From the NCBI GenBank assembly GCA_017303835.1, contig JAFLBI010000002.1, positions 310,001-374,000 on the forward strand: a DNA stretch of 64,000 nt, given 5' to 3'. The position numbers and the translations under genes are program-made. The notes beneath the pieces were generated by a model. The model was not told the origin of the DNA, searched no databases, and saw only the letters and a program-made list of their open reading frames with translations. This stretch comes from Chitinophagales bacterium. Lineage in GTDB: Bacteria; Bacteroidota; Bacteroidia; Chitinophagales; Chitinophagaceae. Of the stretch, positions 15,765 through 25,700 are shown piece after piece (the first letter of the stretch is position 1; every line of letters begins with the position of its first letter).

Positions 15765-17180
15765 ATGCAAAGAGTCATTTGGTTGGCAGCATTGCTGTTG
15801 ATAAGTAATGTATTGCCCGCCCAGCATCAAGAATTACAAGAGCGGCCCGGTATCTGGAAGCAGAAGCAATCTGCGAAAGATTCCAATTCATTGCATCATG
15901 CTTTTACCAGCGGGACAGTGCATGGGCATATTCGTAATTTCCTGATGGTAACAGACAATCAGGCCGGTCTTACAGACTATTATGCCAATGGTACAGGTGG
16001 TGCTATTCGCTATGAGACGGCACGTTTTCGCAAATTGAAATTTGTAGTGAGCGGTTTTTTTGTATTCAATACTTTTTCTGCTGATTTAGCAAAACCTGAT
16101 CCGAAAACAGGTGCTTCAAATCGTTATGAAACTGCATTATTTGATGTGGAAGATCCGGCGAATAAGAATGATATTGACCGTTTAGAGGATTTGCATGTAA
16201 GCTACCAATCCAAACAATTGCAAATCATTTTTGGTAAGCAGTTAATCAATACGCCATTCATTAATCTACAAGACGGGCGAATGCGTCCAACCGGAGTAGA
16301 AGGTTTGGTGGTTAACTGGCAGGCTTCACCCAAAAGCCGTCTAGAAATGTCGTGGTTATACAGGATATCTCCACGAGGCACAGTTAAGTGGTATGGTATT
16401 GGCGAATCTATTGGTATTTACCCGGTTGGTGTAAACCCTGATGGCAGCAAGTCTGAGTATCGGGATAATACACACAGCAATTTTGTTGCAATGTTGGGTT
16501 GGAAACAGCAGTTAGTAACTAATTGGCAAATGCAGGTTTGGAATTTGTATTCTGACAGGGTTTTTAATACGGCTATGTTGCAGTTAGATTATCAATCAAA
16601 ACAGACTAAACCCAGATGGATAAGTGCTGCTCAGCTCATACATCAGCAAAGTGTAGCTGAAGGAGGCAATGCAGCTCAGCAAAAAGCATATTTCCCGAAG
16701 GGGGCTTCATCCTTGAGTTTTGGTGCAAAGTTTGGTTGGGAGAACAGGCAATGGGCTTTGTCATTGAATTATAATCGGATTACTGCCAAAGGAAGATACC
16801 TGATGCCAAGAGAGTGGGGGCGAGATCCATTCTTTACTTTTCTCGCACGGGAACGTAATGACGGACTAGGTGATGTACATGCGCTTGTTGGGCGAGTGAG
16901 ATACGATTTTGCTTCAGCGCTAACCAGTGTGCAATTTGGAACAGGTTATTATCAATTGCCAGATGTGTCTGATACGCGTTTGAATAAATATGGTTTACCA
17001 TCTTACGTTCAAACAAATTTGGATATTCGGCATAAGTTTACCGGCCTAATGGAGGGTTTGGAAGCGCAATTGTTGTATTTGGTGAAGTGGAAGGCAGCTA
17101 CAGCTGATTTACCAGAAAAGTTCATCATTAATAAAGTGAACATGCAGCAATGGAACTTTGTTGTAAATTATCATTTCTAA
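15765..17180 (+). CDS. OprD-like outer-membrane porin
   Basis: The 471-residue protein has a signal peptide (cleavage near LPAQ, residues 1-19) and many amphipathic beta-strands ending in the terminal aromatic NFVVNYHF, the signature of an outer-membrane barrel. Segments such as VHGHIRNFLM, IIFGKQLINTPF and GVEGLVVNW recall OprD-type porins. In this operon it may admit thiosulfate or tetrathionate; that is inference from position only. It lies 26 bases after the second rhodanese and 81 before the transporter pair. Confidence 0.65.
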   Translation: MQRVIWLAALLLISNVLPAQHQELQERPGIWKQKQSAKDSNSLHHAFTSGTVHGHIRNFLMVTDNQAGLTDYYANGTGGAIRYETARFRKLKFVVSGFFVFNTFSADLAKPDPKTGASNRYETALFDVEDPANKNDIDRLEDLHVSYQSKQLQIIFGKQLINTPFINLQDGRMRPTGVEGLVVNWQASPKSRLEMSWLYRISPRGTVKWYGIGESIGIYPVGVNPDGSKSEYRDNTHSNFVAMLGWKQQLVTNWQMQVWNLYSDRVFNTAMLQLDYQSKQTKPRWISAAQLIHQQSVAEGGNAAQQKAYFPKGASSLSFGAKFGWENRQWALSLNYNRITAKGRYLMPREWGRDPFFTFLARERNDGLGDVHALVGRVRYDFASALTSVQFGTGYYQLPDVSDTRLNKYGLPSYVQTNLDIRHKFTGLMEGLEAQLLYLVKWKAATADLPEKFIINKVNMQQWNFVVNYHF

Positions 17181-17261
17181 GGATTTTTTGTTAGGTGATA
17201 TAAAGCACAGATACAGATTTCAGAGCATCACATATTTACAAACGCACAAAACAGTACAGGT

Positions 17262-17825
17262 ATGTTAGAAACATTGAAACAACCATGGCCGTGGTATGTG
17301 GCCGGAGTGATTATCGGGTTGATTGTACCCGCCTTATTGATTCTGGGGAATAAGCATTTTGGTTTATCAGCCAATTTCAGACATGCTTGCGCAGCTTGCT
17401 TTCCTGCAGATATCAATTTCTTTAAGTATGAATGGAAAAAGGAACTGTGGAATTTCTTTTTTGTGATGGGCATTTTTGGTGGTGCAATCATTGCAGCCAC
17501 TTTGTTGCAGAATCCAGATCCTATTGTCGTGCACCCGGATTTAAGTAATGATTTAAATGCTTTAGGTATTGCCGATAGATCAGGTATTCTGCCTAAAGAA
17601 TTGTTCTCTTTTGAAAGTCTGTTTTCGGTAAGGGGTTTGGTCATGCTGATTGGCGGTGGTTTTCTGGTTGGCTTTGGATCTAGATATGCCGGTGGTTGTA
17701 CATCCGGGCATGCCATCATGGGCTTGAGCAATTTGCAGTGGCCTTCACTCGTGGCAACCATCATGTTCATGGTGGGTGGTTTTCTGATGGCCAATTGGAT
17801 ACTCCCTTTCATTCTCGCATTATAA
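17262..17825 (+). CDS. YeeE/YedE-family sulfur transporter, first half-size subunit
   Basis: The 187-residue membrane protein has about four hydrophobic segments and the conserved SRYAGGCTSGHAIMGLSNL motif with the Cys typical of YeeE/YedE (TsuA/PmpA-PmpB) proteins, which pass thiosulfate or sulfur species through the inner membrane. A periplasmic or cytoplasmic loop holds the pair HACAAC. Full-size members carry two such halves in one chain; here the halves are encoded by two adjacent genes, as in PmpAB-type systems. The second half begins 25 bases downstream. Confidence 0.82.
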   Translation: MLETLKQPWPWYVAGVIIGLIVPALLILGNKHFGLSANFRHACAACFPADINFFKYEWKKELWNFFFVMGIFGGAIIAATLLQNPDPIVVHPDLSNDLNALGIADRSGILPKELFSFESLFSVRGLVMLIGGGFLVGFGSRYAGGCTSGHAIMGLSNLQWPSLVATIMFMVGGFLMANWILPFILAL

Positions 17826-17850
17826 TCTGATCACACATTAATCATCGTAT

Positions 17851-18378
17851 ATGTCTCAAATAAATGCATTTGTTGAAGCGCCTGTTTTAAACGCTGATGA
17901 CAGAGATTTTGAAGTTCGTTCCTTAGATACTATGTGTGTGAACGAATCACACATTCAGCACCCTTGGTGGTATAATTTCAAGTACACACTTGTTGGTATC
18001 ATTTTCGGTATTGTATTCGTGAAAGCGGAAATCATCTCCTGGTTTAGAATTCAGGAAATGTTTCGACTGCAGAGTTTTCATATGTATGGTGTAATAGGTA
18101 CAGCTGTTGTAGTTGGTGCATTGTCTGTTTTCATGATTAAAAAATTTCAGGTAAAAACCATACACGGCGAGGCTATTGAGTTTCATCCTAAGAAGTTTAA
18201 CAAAGGCCAGATCTATGGTGGTTTATTGTTTGGTTTGGGTTGGGCATTAACCGGTGCTTGTCCTGGTCCTTTGTTTGCACAAATCGGTACAGGCGTATTT
18301 GTGATTGCTGTAGTTGTGTTGAGTGCCATCGCAGGTACCTGGACATATGGCTACTTGCGCGATAAACTGCCACACTAA
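17851..18378 (+). CDS. YeeE/YedE-family sulfur transporter, second half-size subunit
   Basis: The 175-residue protein has a hydrophilic N-terminus of about 45 residues, then about four membrane helices. The family cysteine sits in GWALTGACPGPLFAQIGTG. It pairs with the preceding gene to make one complete YeeE/YedE-type channel. Import of thiosulfate or export of sulfane sulfur are both possible. The tsdA gene starts 12 bases after its stop, which ties transport to thiosulfate oxidation. Confidence 0.82.
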   Translation: MSQINAFVEAPVLNADDRDFEVRSLDTMCVNESHIQHPWWYNFKYTLVGIIFGIVFVKAEIISWFRIQEMFRLQSFHMYGVIGTAVVVGALSVFMIKKFQVKTIHGEAIEFHPKKFNKGQIYGGLLFGLGWALTGACPGPLFAQIGTGVFVIAVVVLSAIAGTWTYGYLRDKLPH

Positions 18379-18390
18379 AATTGATTTGTC

Positions 18391-19392
18391 ATGAAACATC
18401 TGCAACAAAATTGGTTGGTATACCTAATTGCCTTGATTGTATTAGGCGCATTTGTGGAACGTGCATTGCGTCCTGCTACTTTTCCTGCAGCCAATTTGAC
18501 TTCCGCAATTATAGTGGATAGTCATTGGGTAGCCCCCAGTTTGTATACAGATGAAACGCCCAAGGGAAATGCGCTTGATGAACTTTTGTATGGTGAGGAT
18601 TTGATCATTAATACGGCAAGATATTTTGGTCCCAAGGGTAGCGTTGCACAAATCACCAACGGCATGAATTGCCAGAACTGTCATTTAAATGGTGGAAGAA
18701 AAGCTTGGGGAAATAATTATGGTGCTGTTGCAGCAACTTATCCAAAATTCCGTGATAGAAGTGGCAGTATAGAAAGTATTTCCAAGCGCGTGAACGATTG
18801 TTTTGAAAGAAGTTTGAATGGCAGCGCCATTGATTCCAATTCACGTGAGATGAAAGCAATCATTGCCTATATACAATGGTTGGGCAAAGATGTGCTAAAA
18901 GGAAAAGTGATGAAGGGGGTTGGTATCACACAGTTGACTTATCTGGACAGATCTGCATCGCCTGAAAAGGGCAAACAAGTCTATAGTGCTAAGTGCGTGA
19001 GTTGCCATGGTGCAGACGGACAGGGTCAACCAGATGCCAATGGAATCGTGTATAATTACCCGCCATTGTGGGGGCCGCACAGCTATAATACTGGTGCAGG
19101 GTTATATCGCTTAAGCAGATTGGCAGGATACATCAAAGACAATATGCCTTTTAATCAAGCTTCTCATGAGCAACCTGCTTTAACAGATGAAGAATGTTGG
19201 GATGTGGCTGCATTCATCAATGCACAACAACATCCTGCTAAGGATATTTCAAAAGATTGGCCAGATATTAGTAAGAAACCTGTGGATCATCCTTTCGGTC
19301 CTTATGCTGATGGATTCAGCGAGGAGCAACATAAGTTCGGTCCGTTTAAGCCTATCATCGCTGCGCGAAAGCAGCAATCTGCCGGTAAGTAA
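18391..19392 (+). CDS. tsdA: Thiosulfate dehydrogenase (tetrathionate-forming), diheme cytochrome c
   Basis: The 333-residue protein has an uncleaved N-terminal anchor (NWLVYLIALIVLGAFV) and two c-type heme sites: CQNCH (Cys94, Cys97, His98) and CVSCH (Cys202, Cys205, His206). Between them RVNDCFERSLNG (Cys137) matches the TsdA signature whose cysteine is the distal ligand of heme 1. The PPLWGPHSYNTGAGLYR and NMPFN (Met252, possible heme 2 ligand) motifs also match. TsdA joins two thiosulfates to tetrathionate and passes two electrons to a cytochrome c; it can run in reverse in some species. No partner TsdB cytochrome is visible nearby. Confidence 0.92.
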   Translation: MKHLQQNWLVYLIALIVLGAFVERALRPATFPAANLTSAIIVDSHWVAPSLYTDETPKGNALDELLYGEDLIINTARYFGPKGSVAQITNGMNCQNCHLNGGRKAWGNNYGAVAATYPKFRDRSGSIESISKRVNDCFERSLNGSAIDSNSREMKAIIAYIQWLGKDVLKGKVMKGVGITQLTYLDRSASPEKGKQVYSAKCVSCHGADGQGQPDANGIVYNYPPLWGPHSYNTGAGLYRLSRLAGYIKDNMPFNQASHEQPALTDEECWDVAAFINAQQHPAKDISKDWPDISKKPVDHPFGPYADGFSEEQHKFGPFKPIIAARKQQSAGK

Positions 19393-19398
19393 CCAATT

Positions 19399-20676
19399 AT
19401 GTTGCAGGCAATACACCATACAACACAGCCTGAATCTGGTATCAGAAAAAATGCAAGACAATTTGTTTTGCTGGTGATCGTGAATGCTTTTGTGGGTGCC
19501 ATGATTGGTTTAGAGCGCAGTGTGCTGGCTGATTTAGGTGTGCAGATATTTCATTTGCAATTAGGCATTGTCCTTACCAGTTTTGTACTTGCATTTGGCT
19601 TGGTAAAAGCCATCACCAATCTAGCAGTAGCAAAATTGTTGAAGCGCCTTACACGTAAGCAGTTACTATTGCTTGGATGGTTATTTGCATTGCCGGTGCC
19701 TTTTCTATTGAGTTTTGCTGAGAGCTGGGTATGGATTTTTGTTGCCAATATTTTTTTAGGGATTCATCAGGGTTTATCCTGGTCTGCTGCAGTAGTAATG
19801 AAGATTGATATTGCTGGTTCCAAAGACAGGGGACTTGCCATGGGCTTGAATGAGTTTGCTGGTTATGCATCAGTTGGATTGGCAGCTTATTTTGCAACTG
19901 TTTTGGCTAAATCCTACGGACTAGCTTTTTATCCGTTCATTCCCGGTTTCTTTTTTGTGGCAGTTGGTTTGTTGCTCACTTTGGTATGGGTAAATGATAC
20001 GCATGCATTTGTTCAGGCCGAAGCTGCACATTCTTCTCAAGCAATCTTTCATGATTTGTCGCAACAGGTAAGCTATCGGCACCATAATCTTGGTTCTGTA
20101 AGTATAAATGGGTTTGTCAATAATTTGAATGATGCAGTTATCTGGTTATTGTTGCCCGGGCTGATTATGGGAAAAGGATTCAGCATCACACAAATGGGCT
20201 TTGCCGCAGCTGTGTATCCGCTGGTGTGGGGTGGACTGCAATTAATAACCGGAAGAGCTGGTGATCAGTTTTGCAAGAAGCAATTAATAACCGGTGGTAT
20301 GTTCTTGCAAGCTGCCGCATTGGTTTTATTAGCTGTAGTGAATCAATATGCTCTGGTTTTATTGGCATTGATTTTCTTAGGTGCGGGAACAGCACTGGTC
20401 TATCCCAATTTTATGACAGTCATTGCTGAGAATACACATCCAAACCAACGCGCAAATGCTTTGTCCTTGTTTCGTTTTTGGCGCGATATGGGTTATGTGG
20501 TTGGCGCTTTATTAACTGGCTGGCTCATGCCTTTGACTTCAATAACCGGTCTTATTTTCATCACTGCACTTATAACTGCTGCGGCAGGTTTTATTGCGCA
20601 TTGGCGGATGTGTTGCACAAGAAAATTGTTTTGGCGTGATCGTGTTTGCGCTTCAGATCTGGCGCCCTTTGCATAA
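19399..20676 (+). CDS. MFS transporter at the end of the sulfur operon
   Basis: The 425-residue protein has about twelve hydrophobic helices and MFS features, including a basic loop between helices 2 and 3 (KLLKRLTRKQLLLLGW) and a GLNEFAGYASVGLAAY motif in the N-terminal half. The C-terminal tail is short, with MCCTRK and another Cys. It starts six bases after tsdA, so it is co-transcribed. Substrate is unknown; export of tetrathionate or an oxidised sulfur product would fit the setting but nothing in the sequence proves it. Confidence 0.8.
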   Translation: MLQAIHHTTQPESGIRKNARQFVLLVIVNAFVGAMIGLERSVLADLGVQIFHLQLGIVLTSFVLAFGLVKAITNLAVAKLLKRLTRKQLLLLGWLFALPVPFLLSFAESWVWIFVANIFLGIHQGLSWSAAVVMKIDIAGSKDRGLAMGLNEFAGYASVGLAAYFATVLAKSYGLAFYPFIPGFFFVAVGLLLTLVWVNDTHAFVQAEAAHSSQAIFHDLSQQVSYRHHNLGSVSINGFVNNLNDAVIWLLLPGLIMGKGFSITQMGFAAAVYPLVWGGLQLITGRAGDQFCKKQLITGGMFLQAAALVLLAVVNQYALVLLALIFLGAGTALVYPNFMTVIAENTHPNQRANALSLFRFWRDMGYVVGALLTGWLMPLTSITGLIFITALITAAAGFIAHWRMCCTRKLFWRDRVCASDLAPFA

Positions 20677-20795
20677 CAATGTGTACTTCTTACACACTCG
20701 TAATCAGTTGATTACATGACAAAAATCATAGTTCTGTTCACAATTTTTCAATCGTTTGCAGCGTATTTACCCCTACATTTATCCTGTTATAAGAG

Positions 20796-21371
20796 ATGCA
20801 TTACGACAGCTTGCACATACATGAATTACAGCATGCCATCGCTACACGCGAAGACCAACAGGCATATGCAGAACTATTTGCAAGGTTTGCGCCACAGTTA
20901 ATCCGGTTTACCAAAACCATTGTTCAGCAGCAGCAAGTAGCGGAAGAAATTGTATCTGATGTATTTATCCGTATTTGGGAAAAGCGTAAGTCGCTCGATC
21001 ATGTGCAGCATTTGAAAATGTATCTGTATGTATCGGCCAGAAACTTTGCTGTTAATCATTTAAGAAGTAAGAATAGGCAATTCTCGCTTCAGGTAGATCA
21101 GTTGGAGCTGGACATGGCCGCCATCAGCGCAGACCCCTTTGAGCAAACAGTTGGGGCAGAAGTAAAGCAGGAATTACTTCAGGCTATCCAGGAATTGCCT
21201 GATCGCTGCAAAATCATTTTTAAGCTGGTGAAGGAAGACGGACTGAAGCAAAAGGAAGTGGCCGAACTGCTACACCTTAGTCCAAAAACCGTTGAAAATC
21301 AATTAGCTATAGCGTTGAAAAAACTGGCAGATGCTGTCCAGTCTGCTGCTTTGTTTCGTTCCAGAAAATAA
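20796..21371 (+). CDS. ECF-type RNA polymerase sigma factor
   Basis: The 191-residue protein has sigma-70 region 2 (about 25-95, with VAEEIVSDVFIRIWEKRKSL) and region 4 (about 125-180, with LKQKEVAELLHLSPKTVENQ). It is of the Bacteroidota FecI-like group that works with FecR anti-sigma factors. The FecR gene follows after 72 bases and an STN-domain SusC after that, the standard order for carbohydrate-sensing trans-envelope signalling. It should direct transcription of susC and the downstream catabolic genes. TACATTTA at 20774-20781 is a near match to a -7 element for its own promoter. Confidence 0.92.
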   Translation: MHYDSLHIHELQHAIATREDQQAYAELFARFAPQLIRFTKTIVQQQQVAEEIVSDVFIRIWEKRKSLDHVQHLKMYLYVSARNFAVNHLRSKNRQFSLQVDQLELDMAAISADPFEQTVGAEVKQELLQAIQELPDRCKIIFKLVKEDGLKQKEVAELLHLSPKTVENQLAIALKKLADAVQSAALFRSRK

Positions 21372-21443
21372 GTTAAAGAAATTTGAAAACCCTTTGGGGG
21401 ATGGGAAGCTTTTTCCTGTCTTAGCCAAATTGAACCCGATTGT

Positions 21444-22574
21444 ATGCCAGATAGAATTTGGTACTTATTGAGCCTCAAACTTTCCGGAGAAGCTACAAAA
21501 GCTGAGCTGGATGAGTTTTATGCTTTGCTGGAAGCCAATCCTGAATTGGAGGAAGCGGTTCAGCAAATCACGCTTTACTGGCTGCAAAAAAGTACTGTTA
21601 CCAATGAGGATGCTTCCCAGGATTTATGGGAAAAACATCTGCATCGCATGGAGCAATCCGGTATTGAATGGGCTTCACCGAGCATCGAATTAGCAGCTGA
21701 TTCAGCTCTTGAAATAGATCGATCCCCCCGCATCTGGTTATGGCGCAGTGTGCGCGTAGCAGCAGTTTTTCTATTTGCTTTAGCAGGTTGGTGGATATTC
21801 CGCCCAGCTAGTGAAACAAAGCGGGAAATTGCTGCCATCAACCAGAACCAAGTTTCAACGCGCCCGGCTTCTAAAACCAAGCTCACATTGCCGGATGGCA
21901 GTAAGGTATGGTTAAACGCCAGCAGTAAACTTACTTATGGCAATGGCTTTGGCGAAAAGCATCGTGAAATCTGGTTAGAAGGTGAGGGCTATTTTGATGT
22001 AGCTAAAAACAAACAGATTCCATTTGTAATCCATACTTCACGTATGGATGTTCGTGTTACCGGTACTGTATTTAATGTACGTGCCTATGCGCAGGAGCCT
22101 ACATCTGAAACAGCATTGATTGAAGGTTCTGTTGAGGTAACACTCTCTAATGATAAGAGTAAGAAATTCTACTTGAAGCCCAAGCAGAAATTGGTAGTTG
22201 ACGAGCATGGCCTGGTGAACAGTGCTAAAGAAATGCCTAGCCTTCGTGTTACACCAGCTGCTTTTACTGCCAGCTTACAAGCGCTGGCCAAGCCTTTGGA
22301 AGACAATCAGGTTGTTGAAACGGCCTGGGTTTATAATATGCTTTCTTTCTCTGACGAATCATTCCGTCAGGTTGCCAATAAGTTTGAGAAATGGTATGCT
22401 GTGGAGATTCGATTTGAAGATCCTGAGCTGGAAGACCTGCGCTTTACAGGAAGTTTTCGCGATGAAACACTTGCTGAAGCCTTGAAAGCCATGCAGTTAA
22501 CAACTCCGGGTACACCATTTGGATTTGTTGTTAGGGAAAGACAGGTAACGATACAGAAAGCCAGACCAAACTAA
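21444..22574 (+). CDS. FecR-family anti-sigma regulator
   Basis: The 376-residue protein has a cytoplasmic N-terminal part (about 1-90) that would hold the sigma factor, one membrane helix (about residues 97-115, VAAVFLFALAGWWIF), a periplasmic FecR domain (LTLPDGSKVWLNASSKLTY, then EIWLEGEGYFDV) and a C-terminal DUF4974 domain (about 295-370, with FTGSFRDETLAEALKAM). Contact of the STN domain of the SusC neighbour with the FecR periplasmic part should release or activate the sigma factor when substrate is bound. It lies between the sigma gene and susC. Confidence 0.92.
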   Translation: MPDRIWYLLSLKLSGEATKAELDEFYALLEANPELEEAVQQITLYWLQKSTVTNEDASQDLWEKHLHRMEQSGIEWASPSIELAADSALEIDRSPRIWLWRSVRVAAVFLFALAGWWIFRPASETKREIAAINQNQVSTRPASKTKLTLPDGSKVWLNASSKLTYGNGFGEKHREIWLEGEGYFDVAKNKQIPFVIHTSRMDVRVTGTVFNVRAYAQEPTSETALIEGSVEVTLSNDKSKKFYLKPKQKLVVDEHGLVNSAKEMPSLRVTPAAFTASLQALAKPLEDNQVVETAWVYNMLSFSDESFRQVANKFEKWYAVEIRFEDPELEDLRFTGSFRDETLAEALKAMQLTTPGTPFGFVVRERQVTIQKARPN

Positions 22575-22725
22575 TATGAAATAATAAAACGATTGATAAC
22601 TAAAAAAGAAGGGAAAGATGCTGCCACATCTTCCCCCGATTTGAAAAACTATGAAAGAAACTTGCCGATTCCATCAGCAGCCTTCAATGGCTGGCTGTTT
22701 AAGCTCAACCTTTTAATTTTTCAAC
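22575..22725 (+). promoter_or_regulatory. Leader region before susC with a hairpin
   Basis: The 151 bases between fecR and susC hold a hairpin: GGGAAAGATG (22611-22620) pairs with CATCTTCCC (22627-22635) with one bulged A. No T-run follows. The region is the expected place for the sigma-dependent susC promoter and its untranslated leader, but I cannot assign a precise promoter. Confidence 0.4.
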
Positions 22726-25700
22726 ATGAAAGTACACCAAAGACTGCTTCCGCGGATAAAAAATTCCGCGATGACTAAAATGATGCGGGCCATGAAACTG
22801 ACGATTGCCTTTTTGCTGTTCGCTTGTCTCAATGTGTATGCTAATGGATTTTCCCAGACCAAAGTGTCTGTGAGTCTCCAGTCTGCAGATCTGAAACAAG
22901 CTTTGCAGCAGATCGAAAAGAAAACCCAGTTCAGGTTCCTGTATAATCAGGAAATACTGAAAAAATCTGGTAAAGTATCGCTGCAGGTGAATAATGCTGC
23001 GCTCGACGAAGTGATGCGCAAGCTGCTCGCCGGAACTGGTATTAATTACCGATTATTAGATAACGACCTGGTAGTCCTGAATGTAGAGGAAGCTGCAGGC
23101 GTTCCTGCTCCACCTCCTGTAAAAGTGAGTGGTCGCATTACTGGTGCTGATGGTCAGCCTGTTTCAGGTGCCAGCATTACCGTAAAAGGCAGCAAGCTTG
23201 GTACAGCAGCTGACGCTGAGGGCCGCTTCTCCTTAATAGTAGCCGATGATGCTACTTTGGTGATTTCTGCCGTAGGTTATATCTCTCAGGAAGTATCTGT
23301 TCGTAACAGAACGGATATCAGTCTGGTATTGCAGGCTGCTCCTGCTAACCTGAATGAAGTGGTGGTGATTGGTTATGGTAACGCTAGCAAGCGCGACCTG
23401 ACCGGTTCTATTGTAAAGATTGCAGGTAAAGAAGTAGCAGATAAGCCCAACCCTAACCCAGTTGCATCATTGCAGGGTAGAGTGGCTGGTCTTTCTGTAG
23501 TAAACTCAGGTACGCCTGGTGCTGAACCAGATATTCGTATCCGCGGTACAGTAAGTATCGGTGGTATCCGTCCATTATATGTTGTGGATGGTATCTGGAA
23601 CGATAATATCAACTTCTTAAACCCTAATGATATCGAGTCTATTGAAGTGTTGAAAGATCCATCTTCACTGGCCATCTTCGGTGCACGTGGTGCAACAGGT
23701 GTAATTGCCATCACTACTAAGAAGGCTAAGTCTGGTCAGGTGGTCGTAAACTTCAACTCTACTTTTGGTTTCAAGAAACTGGTTGACAAAATTGCCATGG
23801 CAAATTCCGCTCAGTTCAAAGAACTCTTTGATGAAGAGCAAACCAATATTGGTGTTCCTGCTAACCAGCGTTTTGATTATACGCCTTGGACAGGTAATAC
23901 TGATTGGATTGATGCAATGACACGCACTGGTGGTTACTCTGCCAATAACCTGAGCGTAAGTGCCAGCACAGATAGAAACAAATTCTATATGGGTGTTGGT
24001 TTCATCACAGATGAAGGTGTGGTTAAGCACGAAAAATTACAGCGTATTAACCTCAACCTGAGTGATGAGTATAAAATCAGTAAGACTTTTAAAGTTGGTT
24101 TCAATGTAAGTGCAACCCGTCAGCGTCTGCCTTTCAGCCAGGCCAACGGTCTGCTGTATGATGCACGCCGCGTATTGCCAATTACAAATCCTTATGATGA
24201 AGCAAGAGGTTTGTACTCTGAACTCGCTATCCAAAATGCACAGATCAGCAACCCGCTGATGAACCTGGAAATGAAGTGGGACAAAGAACTGCGCTATGAG
24301 AACCGTGTTGTAGCGAGTGCTTTTGCAGAAGTAAACTTCCTTCGTCATTTCAACTTGCGTAGTGTATTGTATGTAGATGCCAGCAACCTGACATCCAGAA
24401 CATACAATCCTATCATTTATACATTCAATCCAGCAAACGGCTCTGGTAGTCCTTCTTTCGTTGACAGAAACAACCGTTTCACCAGCGTATCTCAGAATAC
24501 ACAAAACTGGTCAAAACTGCAGCAGGATCATATCCTGACCTATAAGCGCAATTTTGGCGATCATGGTCTTACTGCTATGGCTGGTTTAACGACTTATTAT
24601 ACTGATTACCGTGGTTTGTTCGCATCAGCAAGTCAGGCTTCTAACGGTGATCCTATCCCTGCTGATAAGCGTTTCTGGTATATTGACAATGGTTTTGTTG
24701 ATCAAACAACACGCAGAAGTAGTTCTGCGCAAACGGAGCGCGCACAGGTATCTGGTCTGTTCCGTTTGTTGTATAACTACCAAGGAAAGTATATGCTGAA
24801 TGCTTCTTTCCGTCGCGATGGTACTTCTGCATGGAGACCTGAAAATGGACAGTGGCAGAGCTTCTACTCAGTAGGTGCTGCATGGGAAGCAACTAAGGAG
24901 AAGTTCATGGAGAATCAGCAGATATTCGACTTCCTGAAAGTGAAAGCATCTTGGGGTATCCTGGGTGTGCAGAACACTTACGGTTTTGATTATCCTGCTT
25001 ATCCTGCATTGCAATCTGGTAACACAGCCGTATTCGGTAACGTGATTGCTCCTGCTTATTCACTGGCTTACAACGTAGATCAGAACCTGCGTTGGGAAAC
25101 TGTGGATGCTAAAGAAATCGGTATTGAATTCAACATGCTGAAGAATAAACTGCATGGTGAAATCACTTATTACGACAAAACAACCCGTGATCTTTTGTCT
25201 CTGGTACCAGATGGAAACAACCGTCAGCGTTTAAGTAACGTAGGTACATTGAGCAATACAGGTATTGAATTATCTGCAAGCTACTCACACAAAGTGAACA
25301 AGGACCTGTCCTTCACTGTTGGTGGTAACCTTACAACATTCAAGAATAGAATGGGTGAAACAACTTTCAAACTCACTGCAAGTGAAGAAAGACCAAACCA
25401 AACAGAGCAGGGTTATCCTGTTGGTTACTTCTTCGGCTATGTAGTTGAAGGTTTGTATCAGAGCTATAACGACAAACTTTCCTCTCCAAGAGTTGTTGGT
25501 TATGAGTACGGTCCTGGCGATTTCAAGTATAAGGATGTAAATGGTGATGGCATTATTGATTCAAAAGACAGAACATTAATTGGTAATCCTACACCAGACT
25601 TCATGTACGGGTTGAACGCAAATATTACCTACAAGGGTTTTGACCTGAGCATGGATTTCAATGGTGTTTACGGTAATGAAATCTATCGCTTCTGGGGTAG

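Noticed and set aside
20680..20696. Palindrome TGTGTA-N5-TACACA after the MFS gene as a fifth regulon operator or terminator
   Set aside because: Half-sites and spacer length differ from the four operators and there is no T-run; no -7-like box lies at the shared spacing.
24037..24504. Long antisense open frames inside susC and other large genes
   Set aside because: They lie wholly inside strong coding genes, have no family motifs and contain compositions expected from reverse-frame reading.
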